This document shows positions 55,679-64,000 of a stretch of DNA of 64,000 bases, one piece after another. Source of the stretch: Ahrensia kielensis DSM 5890 (lineage in GTDB: Bacteria > Pseudomonadota > Alphaproteobacteria > Rhizobiales > Rhizobiaceae); NCBI RefSeq assembly GCF_000374465.1, contig NZ_KB894529.1, positions 372,001 through 436,000 on the forward strand, written 5' to 3'. The notes beneath the pieces are model-generated. The model was not told the origin of the DNA and made no database searches. It saw only the letters and a list, made by a program, of their open reading frames with translations. Both the position numbers and the translations under genes were made by a program. Numbering within the stretch: position 1 is the first letter of the stretch; every line of letters starts with the position of its first letter.

Positions 55679-57385
55679 GTGACCTTTGTGGAAAGTTCTT
55701 TTAAAAAAGCCAAGGCTTTGACCAAAGCAGGCAAGTTTGCCGAAGCACGTGCAGTATATGCTGCCGTTATGGAGAAGTACCCTAATAATCAGCGTGCACG
55801 CGAAGGTTTCCGCTTGGTGGAAGGCCCGTTCATCGGCCAAAAGCGCGGCCTTACTCCCGATGAAAAAAACACTCTATTTAAAGCCATCAATGAACGCCGG
55901 TTTAACGATGCGCACGCACTCGTTCAAAAGTGCATTCAAAGTGCCGGTCCAAGTGTATTCATCTACAATATTCTGGGCATAATTTTTGATCGTACAGGAG
56001 ATCAAAAACGGGCTGCAGCGCATTATGAGATAGCTGTAAAATTACGCCCTGATGACCCTGAGATATTGGGTAATTATGGTCAGTGTCTTCGCGTGGCAGG
56101 GCAATATGATCTTGCAAAAGAAACACTTGAGCGTGCACTCACTTATGATCCAAACTCTGCTCAAGCACACAATAACCTTGGCAATGTGCTGCGTGAAATG
56201 GGAGAAGCTGAGCGTGCAATTGAGTGTTTTAAGAAAACGGCAGAATTAACCCCAAAAGCTCCGCAGCCCCTTTCCAATATCGCGAATGTATTGCGAGAGG
56301 TTGGGGATAAGCCTGCTGCGAAACAATATTATAAAGCTGCACTCAAAGTCGCGCCTCATTCTGGCGAAATTTTACGCAATTTGGCAATGCTCGACGCGTC
56401 AAAGCCTGAAGATCCACTTTTCGAAGACTTGGAAGCTGCGCTCGAACACCACGCTGATAATGCTCATGAACAAATGCATATTCGCTTTGCGCTCGCCAAA
56501 GCAAAAGATGATATCAACGATTATGATGCTGCGTTCGAAGAATTTAAAGCAGCAAACGACATTGGTTTAGAGCAATCTCTTTATTCAAAAAAACGTCACG
56601 ACAAAACATTTTCAGGCATCAAGAAAAGTTTCGAGAAAGTTACGGTTTTAAGCGACGCTGAGACCGAAACCTTACCATCTCGTCCAATCTTTATTTTAGG
56701 CATGCCGCGTTCTGGCACATCGCTTGTCGAACAGATTATATCGAGCCATTCGGATGTATATGGTGGCGGTGAACTCCCTCACCTTGCCCATGCAACCGCG
56801 CCGGTTTTCACCTCTTTGACAAATGGCGAGCCCCCAGAAACTGAAACTTGGCAGCAAGTACGTAACTCCTTTTTTCAGCGATTAGATAAAGAGTTGGAGC
56901 AGCCTGTTTTCACAGATAAGATGCCTATGAATTTTCGTTTCATCGGCTTTATTTTGAGCGCGATACCTGAGGCCAAAATCATCCATACGAAACGTGATGC
57001 TATGGCCGTGTGCTGGTCTATCTATCGCCACCTCTTTCCATCAAAGGGCATTGATTACCAATGGTCATTGGACGCACTTGGGCATTATTATAATCATTAT
57101 GTTGACTTGATGAACTTCTGGGAAAAGAAATTTCCAGATCAGATCTACACCGTAGACTATGAAAAACTAACGGAAGATCAGGAGGCAGAAACCCTCAAAC
57201 TCATCCAAGCTTGCGACCTAGAATGGCAAGACAGTTGTCTCAATTTTCATGAGAATGATCGATCGGTCCGTACCGCAAGCACCCATCAAGTGCGAAAACC
57301 CATGTACCAAGCCAGTTCTAAGGCGTGGCTGAATTATGAAGCCAAGCTGAAACCGCTAAAAGAGGCGCTTAGCGCCCCAGTATAA
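55679..57385 (+). CDS. TPR-repeat sulfotransferase family protein
   Basis: 568 residues with a GTG start preceded by GGAG. The N-terminal half (about 1-270) consists of TPR repeats, for example PDDPEILGNYGQCLRVAGQY and NSAQAHNNLGNVLREMGE. The C-terminal half (about 330-560) is a sulfotransferase domain with the PAPS phosphate loop IFILGMPRSGTSLVEQIISS and IIHTKRDAMAVCWSIYRH resembling the 3'-phosphate site. The acceptor is unknown. No signal peptide, so probably cytoplasmic. The last 17 bases overlap the convergent PBP gene. Confidence 0.88.
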   Translation: MTFVESSFKKAKALTKAGKFAEARAVYAAVMEKYPNNQRAREGFRLVEGPFIGQKRGLTPDEKNTLFKAINERRFNDAHALVQKCIQSAGPSVFIYNILGIIFDRTGDQKRAAAHYEIAVKLRPDDPEILGNYGQCLRVAGQYDLAKETLERALTYDPNSAQAHNNLGNVLREMGEAERAIECFKKTAELTPKAPQPLSNIANVLREVGDKPAAKQYYKAALKVAPHSGEILRNLAMLDASKPEDPLFEDLEAALEHHADNAHEQMHIRFALAKAKDDINDYDAAFEEFKAANDIGLEQSLYSKKRHDKTFSGIKKSFEKVTVLSDAETETLPSRPIFILGMPRSGTSLVEQIISSHSDVYGGGELPHLAHATAPVFTSLTNGEPPETETWQQVRNSFFQRLDKELEQPVFTDKMPMNFRFIGFILSAIPEAKIIHTKRDAMAVCWSIYRHLFPSKGIDYQWSLDALGHYYNHYVDLMNFWEKKFPDQIYTVDYEKLTEDQEAETLKLIQACDLEWQDSCLNFHENDRSVRTASTHQVRKPMYQASSKAWLNYEAKLKPLKEALSAPV

Positions 57386-59582
57386 TATCAACGAGAGAGC
57401 GCGGCTTGCCGTTACTTGTGCCATTTTCGCCCACGCCGACTTTTGGTCGCGGATTGGAGGCTGTCACGCGATTGTCGAGAACCTGTTGCTCTAAACTCGC
57501 CGCATTGCTGTTACCAACAGGTGCCGTTGGGCGTTGAACCATCAAATCATTAGGGCGTTGCTGCGGTACAATTGTTATCGGTTGATAGCCGGGCAAATCT
57601 GAAACGGGTACACCTTCATGCGCTTTGACCATGAAAGAGTGCCACGCCTTTACTGGCAGCCCACCACCTGTAATGCCCTTCATTGGTGCGCCATCATCAT
57701 TGCCGAACCACACACCCGTTGTCAGATTGCGCGTGTAACCAATAAACCATGCATCGCGATTGCTTTGGCTTGTGCCAGTTTTGCCCGCAGCTGGATGATC
57801 GAACTTGGCACCGCGCGCTGTGCCTTTTTCAACGGTCTGTGACATCATGGCATTCATCATACCTGCAACATCAGCGGAAATTACACGCGCGGACTGTGGA
57901 ATATGCTCATATAAAATTGCACCATCCATTGTCGTAATACGCTGAACCATGTGCGGCTTAGCGCGGTAACCACCTGTTGCAAATGGTGTATATGCGCTCG
58001 TTAGTTCAAGCAGCGTAACCTCAGAGGTTCCCAAAGACAGCGAAGCGTTAGCCTCTAGTTTGGATGCAATACCCATGCGATGCGCAGTTTTGGCAACATT
58101 ACCAGCACCATTTTCCATGATTAACTGAGCCGCGACCGAATTTAACGACTTAGACAGCGCCGTCGTTAGCGTGACTTCACCATAATATTTTCCATTATAA
58201 TTTTCCGGCGTCCACTTGCCAATTTTGATTGGCGCATCATTGCGGATTGAATTGGGTGTCATGCCATTTTCTAGCGCAGCCAAAAATACAAATGGCTTAA
58301 AGCTGGACCCAGGCTGCCTTTTAGCCTCGGATGCACGGTCAAATTGTGAGTTGGCATAATCATAGCCGCCGATCATCGCGCGCACAGCACCTGTTCCATC
58401 AATGGAAACAAGAGCGCCTTGGCTGACGTTTGATTTCTCGCCATTTTGCGCAATCAACTCACGGATGGCCTCTTCACCGAATTTTTGCAGCGACAGATCA
58501 ACCGTTGTATCAACAATGACGTCTTGCTTGATTTCGCCAACAAGAGCCTGCACTTGATCCATGACATGGTCGGCAACATAGTTTTCAGACCCCGTCCAAT
58601 AGGCCGCAGCCTTGGTGGTTGGACCAGAAAGCGCAGCAGTCATTTCAGAGTCAGACACCATTCCTTGCGCGCGCATTGCACTGAGCACAACTTGTGCTCG
58701 TTCTTCGGCAGCTTGCGGGTTTTTAGCAGGAGACAAGCGCGAAGGCGCTTTAACAAGCCCCGCAAGAAGGGCTGCCTCTGGAAGAGACACATCGCGCGCT
58801 GTTTTGCTAAAATAACGGCGACTTGCAGCTTCCACACCGTAGGAACCAGAACCAAAATAAACGCGATTCAGATACATTTCTAAAATCTGGCTTTTGGAGT
58901 ATTTTTGCTCCAACCATAGCGCCAGCACTAGCTCTTGGACTTTTCGGCCCATTGTACGTTCAGGTGATAGGAAAAGGTTTTTAGCAAGCTGCTGGGTTAT
59001 CGTAGAGCCGCCCTGCACCAAGCGGCCAGACATGACATTACGCATCATCGCGCGGCCAAAGCCAATAGGGTCAAATCCAAAATGTGAGTAATAACGGCGG
59101 TCTTCGATCGCGATAATGGCCTGAGGAATATAAGGCGACATGTCATGCAGCCCAACGGCTGCACCGCCAGTTGTGCCGCGATTTGCAACCAGTTTTCCAT
59201 TTACAGAAACGATTTTAACATTTGGTGGGCGATCTGGAATTTCCCATGTCGAAGCAGATGGCATCTGCGCGCCATAATACGCAAAAATACCGGCAACGCC
59301 GATCCCGCCCCAAATGCACAAAATGAATGACCAGTAAAACAGCCCACCAATGAGCCCCCGCCCACGGTTTTGTTTTTTACTTTTGGAGGATCTCTTGTTG
59401 CTTCTGCGCTGAGGGCCAGATTTTGCCGGTGCTTTGCGTGCCGTCGTTTTCTTTGCACGCTTTTTAGGTGGAGGTGCCGCGCGATCATCTTCCGTCACAG
59501 CGAAATCTGCCGCCGCTTTTTTTGAAGGGCGGTCGGCAAAACGTGGTTCGACACGTTGCTTCGGTTTTTTTCGAAATATCAT
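57369..59582 (-). CDS. Class A penicillin-binding protein (PBP1A-type transglycosylase/transpeptidase)
   Basis: 737-residue bifunctional peptidoglycan synthase. A long basic cytoplasmic tail (about 1-70, rich in Lys/Arg) precedes one membrane helix (about 78-100). The GT51 domain (about 120-300) has EDRRYYSHFGFDP and GGSTITQQLAKNLF. The transpeptidase domain (about 375-670) carries SxxK in PGSSFKPF, SxN in KSLNSVA and KTG in GKTGTSQSNRDAWF. The C-terminus is a Pro/Asn/Gln-rich tail. Divergent from nothing nearby; it ends by overlapping the TPR-sulfotransferase gene. Confidence 0.95.
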   Translation of the reverse strand: MIFRKKPKQRVEPRFADRPSKKAAADFAVTEDDRAAPPPKKRAKKTTARKAPAKSGPQRRSNKRSSKSKKQNRGRGLIGGLFYWSFILCIWGGIGVAGIFAYYGAQMPSASTWEIPDRPPNVKIVSVNGKLVANRGTTGGAAVGLHDMSPYIPQAIIAIEDRRYYSHFGFDPIGFGRAMMRNVMSGRLVQGGSTITQQLAKNLFLSPERTMGRKVQELVLALWLEQKYSKSQILEMYLNRVYFGSGSYGVEAASRRYFSKTARDVSLPEAALLAGLVKAPSRLSPAKNPQAAEERAQVVLSAMRAQGMVSDSEMTAALSGPTTKAAAYWTGSENYVADHVMDQVQALVGEIKQDVIVDTTVDLSLQKFGEEAIRELIAQNGEKSNVSQGALVSIDGTGAVRAMIGGYDYANSQFDRASEAKRQPGSSFKPFVFLAALENGMTPNSIRNDAPIKIGKWTPENYNGKYYGEVTLTTALSKSLNSVAAQLIMENGAGNVAKTAHRMGIASKLEANASLSLGTSEVTLLELTSAYTPFATGGYRAKPHMVQRITTMDGAILYEHIPQSARVISADVAGMMNAMMSQTVEKGTARGAKFDHPAAGKTGTSQSNRDAWFIGYTRNLTTGVWFGNDDGAPMKGITGGGLPVKAWHSFMVKAHEGVPVSDLPGYQPITIVPQQRPNDLMVQRPTAPVGNSNAASLEQQVLDNRVTASNPRPKVGVGENGTSNGKPRSLVDIILGR

Positions 59583-59709
59583 CAGGCCAGATTCACCGTA
59601 CTCAACACATAATCGGTATTTGTGTGACTATAGAATATGGCGTTTAAGGGGTCGTTAACGGCAGGTTGATGCAACCTGCCGTATTTTAACGATCTATAAT
59701 TGAGCGATT

Positions 59710-61092
59710 TTAGGCAAGTACAGCCAAAATACGTGCCCATGAACGCTGACCTTTATGGAACGACTTCAAGTTGTATTTCTCATTGGGCGAGTGAATACGG
59801 TCATCGGATTGTGCAAAACCTACAAGAAGCGAATCCATACCCAGCAAAGATTGGAAATCGCCAACAACTGGTATTGAGCCGCCCATGCCAATCATCACCG
59901 CTGGATTTGGCCATTCATCAGACAAAACCTCTTTGGCCTTGTTCAGCAATTCAGAATCATACGGCAACTGAATACCTGGCGATGCGCCGTGTTCTTCAAA
60001 TTCCACCGAGCAATCTTCCGGCACACGGTCTTGAACAAATTTGCGGAAGCTTTTGCGAATGGCATGCGGATCTTGATCCCCAACGAGACGGAAAGAGACT
60101 TTTGCAGATGCTTCGGCGGCGATAACTGTTTTAAAGCCTTCGCCTGTGTAACCACCTGTTATACCGTTTACCTCTGCTGTCGGACGCGCCCAAGTTAGCT
60201 CCAATACAGAGCGGCCTTCTTCACCCGATGGCTTAGATAGGCCAATTGCACCCAAGAAACTCTCATCTGTGCGACCGAGCGTTTTCCAGCTTTCCAGAAT
60301 TTGCGTTGGTGTTTCTTCAACACCATTATAAAATCCATCGACTGTGACACGACCTTTATCATCATGCAGGTCAGCCAAAATCTTCGTTAGAATATGAATA
60401 GGGTTTGCAGCGGCACCGCCAAAATAACCAGAGTGAAGGTCACGGTCTGCAGCCTTGATCGTGATTTCTTCTCCAAGCAGTCCGCGCAAGCCAGCAGAAA
60501 TCGCAGGTGTATCAACATCCCACATATTCGTGTCGCAAACCAAAGCATAATCAGACTTCAGCTCCTTGGCATTCTCTTTCAAAAACGGCACAAGTGAAGG
60601 TGAGCCGCTTTCTTCTTCGCCCTCAAACAATATTGTGACGCGGCAAGGCAAAGAACCTTCAACAGCTTTGAACGCGCGGCATGCTTCCACAAAGGTCATT
60701 AGCTGGCCTTTGTCATCCGACGAACCACGCCCCGTGATAACTTTTTGCCCATCCAGTTCTTTGATTTTCGGCTCAAACGGCGCATCGCTCCATAGATTTA
60801 ATGGGTCAACCGGCTGAACGTCATAATGTCCGTAAAACAACACATGTGGAGCATCCGGCGAAGGCCCATCATGATGAGCAACCACCATTGGGTGTCCTGG
60901 CGTGTCACGTACACTTGCATCAAAACCAATGGATTTAAGGTCTTCGACCAACCATTCGGCCGCCTTACGACAGTCTTGAGCAAAAGCAGGGTCTGTTGAA
61001 ATGGATTTGATCCGTAACAGTTCAAACAGATGCGTGACGCTAGTATCTAGTTGAGCATCGAGATGTTCAAGAACTGAGTTTGGTGCGGACAT
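59710..61092 (-). CDS. M20 family dipeptidase (ArgE/DapE/CPG2 superfamily)
   Basis: 460 residues. The ATG at 61092 has GGAG 6-7 bases before it; a further ATG at 61104 is less well placed. Zinc-site motifs: FYGHYDVQPVDP (His and Asp), GRGSSDDKGQ (bridging Asp), FEGEEESGSP (catalytic Glu and ligand), CDTNMWD and the late His. A dimerisation domain is inserted at about 200-365. Members cleave dipeptides such as carnosine or Cys-Gly. It probably acts in the cytoplasm on imported or recycled peptides. Confidence 0.92.
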   Translation of the reverse strand: MSAPNSVLEHLDAQLDTSVTHLFELLRIKSISTDPAFAQDCRKAAEWLVEDLKSIGFDASVRDTPGHPMVVAHHDGPSPDAPHVLFYGHYDVQPVDPLNLWSDAPFEPKIKELDGQKVITGRGSSDDKGQLMTFVEACRAFKAVEGSLPCRVTILFEGEEESGSPSLVPFLKENAKELKSDYALVCDTNMWDVDTPAISAGLRGLLGEEITIKAADRDLHSGYFGGAAANPIHILTKILADLHDDKGRVTVDGFYNGVEETPTQILESWKTLGRTDESFLGAIGLSKPSGEEGRSVLELTWARPTAEVNGITGGYTGEGFKTVIAAEASAKVSFRLVGDQDPHAIRKSFRKFVQDRVPEDCSVEFEEHGASPGIQLPYDSELLNKAKEVLSDEWPNPAVMIGMGGSIPVVGDFQSLLGMDSLLVGFAQSDDRIHSPNEKYNLKSFHKGQRSWARILAVLA

Positions 61093-61178
61093 GAGGGGCT
61101 CCATTTAGCTGAGTATTATCTTCGGCATACATGGGCTGGACATTGAGATTTGTCAAAGACAGAAAGCTACAACTCAAT

Positions 61179-61305
61179 AAAGAAAAGCCACCATGCAAAG
61201 ATATGCACGATGGCAGTATTATTGATGTTTTGGAATGACGGGAATGGGGTGGGCGTCATCCAATCTGCGTTCGACATTGGGGAGACATCGATACAGATTC
61301 GACCT
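61179..61305 (-). ncRNA. Candidate small RNA (or attenuated leader) with two C-rich hairpin loops and a terminator
   Basis: No gene lies in the 466 bases between the dipeptidase start and the GlmS-like start, but the minus strand shows three successive hairpins. First, AATCTG/CAGATT (61299-61294 with 61267-61262) plus an inner TCGA/TCGA helix, loop containing CTCCCC. Second, ATGACG/CGTCAT (61259-61254 with 61240-61235), loop CCCACCCCATTCC. Third, an 11-bp stem (61214-61204 with 61197-61187, two G-U pairs) followed by TTTTCTTTATT, a good intrinsic terminator. C-rich loops of this kind pair with ribosome sites in alphaproteobacterial sRNAs. The 5' end is estimated, and no strong promoter is visible. 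It could instead be an attenuator in the dipeptidase leader. Confidence 0.42.
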
Positions 61306-61558
61306 TTAGGGCCGCTATATTGATAGAAAAGCGCCTAAAAATGGCAGAATAAGGGCATATAATGATCGTGCGAGTTTTTTGCCGTCGTATATTTATACTT
61401 TTTTACATCATTCAGAATACATTATTGTAATATCAAGTGATCAGCTTCACCCAGATTTCAATTGAGAGGTTTGTCAGCTACATATTTATAGCTATAAGCA
61501 CCACTGTAACGAGTTATCATTTACTCTCATCAACTCTTAGTCATAAGGCGCTACTTAA

Positions 61559-64000
61559 ATGTGCGGAATTGCCGGCTTTATTAGCAATGAATTTTCTACA
61601 GAAACTGCTGACCTCAAGTGGTTACTCGACCTTACCCAAAACGGCAAAGCTTTGCCGGATGGTGTTGACGCCGCAGGCGGCCTGTCTGCCATCGTTACAA
61701 TTTTGGAACAACGCTTTAGCGATCTAATGTCGATTGCAACGCTGCGCGCAGTCGCACTGAATACGGATATTGAAGATAGTGTTCGTTCATTATCCGAAAT
61801 ATTATCCGCTCACGAGAAGGCGCTGACGGCATTATCACAAGCTGGCCGCACCGATCTTGATCCACTCATCGAAAGCCTTCGTGACTATGGCTGGCAGCTT
61901 CATGCCGAATTGGCCGATCATGCAAAAGCGGCTGAAAAATTAGCATCAAAAGCAGAACTGCAATCCAGCACGGCTCTACACGTTGCCATTGCCGCCGAAT
62001 ATGTGTTGCGCTCTATAGACCGGCTTGAAGTGCGCGGACGCGATTCAGCAGGCATCGCGATTCAAGTTGACGTTGACGAAAATAGTGTCTCATCGATGAG
62101 CGCTGATTTGAAAACAAACTTTGATAAGCGGCGCAAAGACACGCATGCCGGAGACATGTCTATTTATCAGGAAGTTCGCAATGATGGCGGCATCAGCCTG
62201 ACTTTTGTTTACAAGACAGCAAATCTAGTCGGACGTCTTGGGGATAATGGCGCTGCCCTTCGTGCATCCATTGCTGGTGATGCCGTTTTCTGGTCAATCG
62301 CCGCCAACGCCAAGAACGCCAGCATATTGTCACACACACGCTGGGCTTCGCATGGTGTTATTTCTGTCGCCAATTGCCACCCGCACAACCCTTCTCTGAC
62401 AAGCGATTTGCAAGATAGCACCGACACCCAGCTTGGTGCCATGTATGCACTCAATGGTGATGTCGACAATCACATGGAACTGCTGGAAGAGTTTGTTACG
62501 AAGCGCGATCTGGCCGTTGATACAGCGATTACGACTGATGCAAAAATCATTCCAATCACCGACCGTGTATCCGCCAATATGGGCAATGATCGCTTGGAAC
62601 AGTTCCGTGCGGCCACGCGCAGGCTTGATGGGTCTGTCGCGATAGGCTGTATCGATCCATTCCACCCAAGCACCGTGTTTCTAGCACAAAAAGGCTCGGG
62701 CCAAGGCTTGTACGCTGCCCGCCTGAATGATGGCTGGATATTTGCATCTGAGGTTTACGGTCTGTGTAATGCAGCGCTGACAAGTTACAATCTTGCGCGA
62801 TCTGTTGCTGGTGGCTCGGTTATTAAGCTCGTCGGTGGCAGCGACACTATCGATATGCGCACGGTTTCCGATGGCAAGTCGGTCGAAGTAAAGTCCGAAA
62901 GCAACCAGATTTTCGCACGCGACATTTATCGCGGCGCATATGACCATTTCCTTGAAAAAGAGATCAATGACGGTCCTTCAAGTGTCGCAAAAACTTTGCG
63001 TGGTCGTTACCGCCGCGAAGGCTCTTTTGTTGCATTCAATGATTTGCCGACAGATATCTGGCAAGCACTCCGCGAGAACCTAAAAGGCGGCCTCTCTCGC
63101 GTTTATGTTATTGGTCAGGGTACTGCTGGTGTTGCAGCTGTCGGCATTGGTCATTTGATCGAAAAGGCTCTTGGGCGCGATGCACGTCGCAAAGTTCCAG
63201 TTATGGCAATTCGCTCATCTGAACTATCGGCTGATATTGAAGCTTATAACTTTGACCGTGCTTTGGTGATTGCCGTTTCTCAATCGGGTACGACTACCGA
63301 TACAAACCGCGCAGTCGATCTTGCCAGAGAACGTGGCGCATTTGTTCATGCGATTGTAAACCGTCGTAATTCTGATCTGGTGCGCAAAGCAGATTCTGCT
63401 TTGTTCACGTCCGATGGCCGCGATGTAGAAATGTCTGTTGCGTCAACTAAGGCATTTTACAGCCAAATCACTGCCGGTAAATTGACAGCCATGTTCTTGG
63501 CCGATCAATTGCAAACAATGACGGATGTAGAACTTGCCTATGAAATTGGCGAGTTAGAAAAACTGCCCGCCCATGTTGCTTCTGTTCTGGCCAATGAGGC
63601 ACATATTGCTGAATGCGCCCAAAGCCTTGCACCTTATGCACGTTATTGGGCGGTTACCGGCTCTGGTGTGAACCACGTTGCCGCGCTCGAAATTCGCATT
63701 AAATTATCTGAGCTTTGCTACAAATCCATTCCAGTCGACTACACAGAAGATAAAAAACATATCGACCTTTCAACAGAGCCGTTAACATTGGTTATTGCCA
63801 ATGATCTGCCGGGCGATCTAGTTGGCGACGTTGTGAAAGAAGCTGCTATTTTCAAAGCACATAATGGCCGCCCTATTGTTTTTGCGACCGAAGGTGCTGA
63901 CGCTGAAGCTTTTGGCGACTATGCCGAACGCGTCATTGCGCTGCCTAAAATTGGTGCTGATCTTGCTTTTGTCTTGGCGACAGTTGCTGGCCACCTATTC
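61559..64000 (+). CDS. GlmS-like glutamine amidotransferase/SIS protein, atypical and cut by the window edge
   Basis: Open frame of 814 codons with no stop, running off the right edge. It starts MCGIAGF, so the class II glutaminase nucleophile Cys2 is present. Then come about 130 residues, mostly helical, before the family block RLEVRGRDSAGIA (155-167). HTRWASHG follows at 259, NCHPHN near 273 and ALNGDVDNH near 300. SIS domain 1 has GQGTAG at 519, SQSGTTTDT at 574 and VASTKAF at 627; SIS domain 2 begins GSGVNHVAALE at 701. E. coli GlmS is 609 residues with these motifs about 130-230 positions earlier. The ELKHGP segment of true GlmS is replaced by YTEDKKHIDLS. It may be a divergent glucosamine-6-phosphate synthase or another sugar-phosphate aminotransferase. 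Confidence 0.85.
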   Translation, partial: MCGIAGFISNEFSTETADLKWLLDLTQNGKALPDGVDAAGGLSAIVTILEQRFSDLMSIATLRAVALNTDIEDSVRSLSEILSAHEKALTALSQAGRTDLDPLIESLRDYGWQLHAELADHAKAAEKLASKAELQSSTALHVAIAAEYVLRSIDRLEVRGRDSAGIAIQVDVDENSVSSMSADLKTNFDKRRKDTHAGDMSIYQEVRNDGGISLTFVYKTANLVGRLGDNGAALRASIAGDAVFWSIAANAKNASILSHTRWASHGVISVANCHPHNPSLTSDLQDSTDTQLGAMYALNGDVDNHMELLEEFVTKRDLAVDTAITTDAKIIPITDRVSANMGNDRLEQFRAATRRLDGSVAIGCIDPFHPSTVFLAQKGSGQGLYAARLNDGWIFASEVYGLCNAALTSYNLARSVAGGSVIKLVGGSDTIDMRTVSDGKSVEVKSESNQIFARDIYRGAYDHFLEKEINDGPSSVAKTLRGRYRREGSFVAFNDLPTDIWQALRENLKGGLSRVYVIGQGTAGVAAVGIGHLIEKALGRDARRKVPVMAIRSSELSADIEAYNFDRALVIAVSQSGTTTDTNRAVDLARERGAFVHAIVNRRNSDLVRKADSALFTSDGRDVEMSVASTKAFYSQITAGKLTAMFLADQLQTMTDVELAYEIGELEKLPAHVASVLANEAHIAECAQSLAPYARYWAVTGSGVNHVAALEIRIKLSELCYKSIPVDYTEDKKHIDLSTEPLTLVIANDLPGDLVGDVVKEAAIFKAHNGRPIVFATEGADAEAFGDYAERVIALPKIGADLAFVLATVAGHLF

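Noticed and set aside
1-64000. tRNA, rRNA, tmRNA, RNase P RNA, CRISPR arrays, insertion sequences, integrases
   Set aside because: I looked for their conserved sequences or repeat patterns and saw none; the only clear structural RNA is the SRP RNA.

Overview
The window is a piece of an alphaproteobacterial chromosome, almost certainly Rhizobiales (Hyphomicrobiales), with moderate GC and densely packed genes. The evidence is the gene order dapD-DUF805-DUF805-dapE-membrane protein-truA-fmt-def, the order dnaK-dnaJ-pmtA-pyrF-DUF1330, a rhizobial-type DnaX without the zinc cysteines, a membrane-bound ferritin gene (mbfA) behind a perfect Irr-type iron control element, and a cpa/tad pilus cluster. 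No rRNA, tRNA, CRISPR array, transposase, integrase or phage gene was seen. Most of the window is core genome.

Layout. 1-6.1 kb: lysine/peptidoglycan precursor genes (dapD, dapE) with small membrane proteins, then truA, fmt and def on the minus strand. 6.2-9.4 kb: rmuC, a VIT/CCC1 metal transporter and an MFS exporter. 9.4-15.5 kb: lytic transglycosylase, recR, an EamA exporter, an extensin-like protein, ybaB, dnaX and the SRP RNA gene (ffs). 15.6-20.3 kb: HIT protein, nudC, L,D-transpeptidase, pheA, kdsB and a membrane-anchored cytochrome c. 20.4-29.0 kb: a tightly coupled yejA-yejA-yejB-yejE-yejF-ghrA operon. 29-31.8 kb: NlpC/P60 peptidase, MarR regulator, M17 aminopeptidase. 31.8-41.7 kb: a Tad/Flp pilus locus (tadD convergent to flp-cpaA-cpaB-cpaC-cpaD-cpaE-cpaF-tadB-tadC). 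41.9-48.5 kb: DUF922 protein, lepA, YiiX-like hydrolase, mbfA, transglutaminase-like protein and a PHA depolymerase. 48.9-55.5 kb: DUF1330, pyrF, FMN reductase, two adjacent PmtA-like methyltransferases, dnaJ and dnaK. 55.6-61.1 kb: TPR-sulfotransferase, PBP1A-type penicillin-binding protein, M20 dipeptidase. 61.56 kb to the end: a long, open-ended GlmS-like protein.

How the genes fit together. Cell-envelope work dominates: precursor synthesis (dapD, dapE, kdsB, pmtA-like, the GlmS-like protein), peptidoglycan assembly and remodelling (PBP1A, L,D-transpeptidase, transglycosylase, NlpC/P60, YiiX-like, extensin-like M15-type fold), oligopeptide uptake (yej) with peptidases (M17, M20), and the Tad pilus. 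Iron handling shows in mbfA, whose Irr box lies over the likely transcription start. The heat-shock pair dnaK/dnaJ carries a good RpoH-type promoter.

The most interesting items are (1) the GlmS-like protein, which has a glutaminase nucleophile Cys2 but about 130 extra residues before the substrate loop and lacks the usual ELKHGP segment in its second SIS domain; (2) a probable minus-strand small RNA or attenuated leader at about 61.18-61.31 kb, with two C-rich-loop hairpins and an intrinsic terminator; (3) the Irr operator of mbfA and a one-mismatch copy next to the TPR-sulfotransferase gene; (4) tandem PmtA paralogues; and (5) tandem YejA proteins that appear to use different export routes. 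No clearly new defence or mobile system was found.
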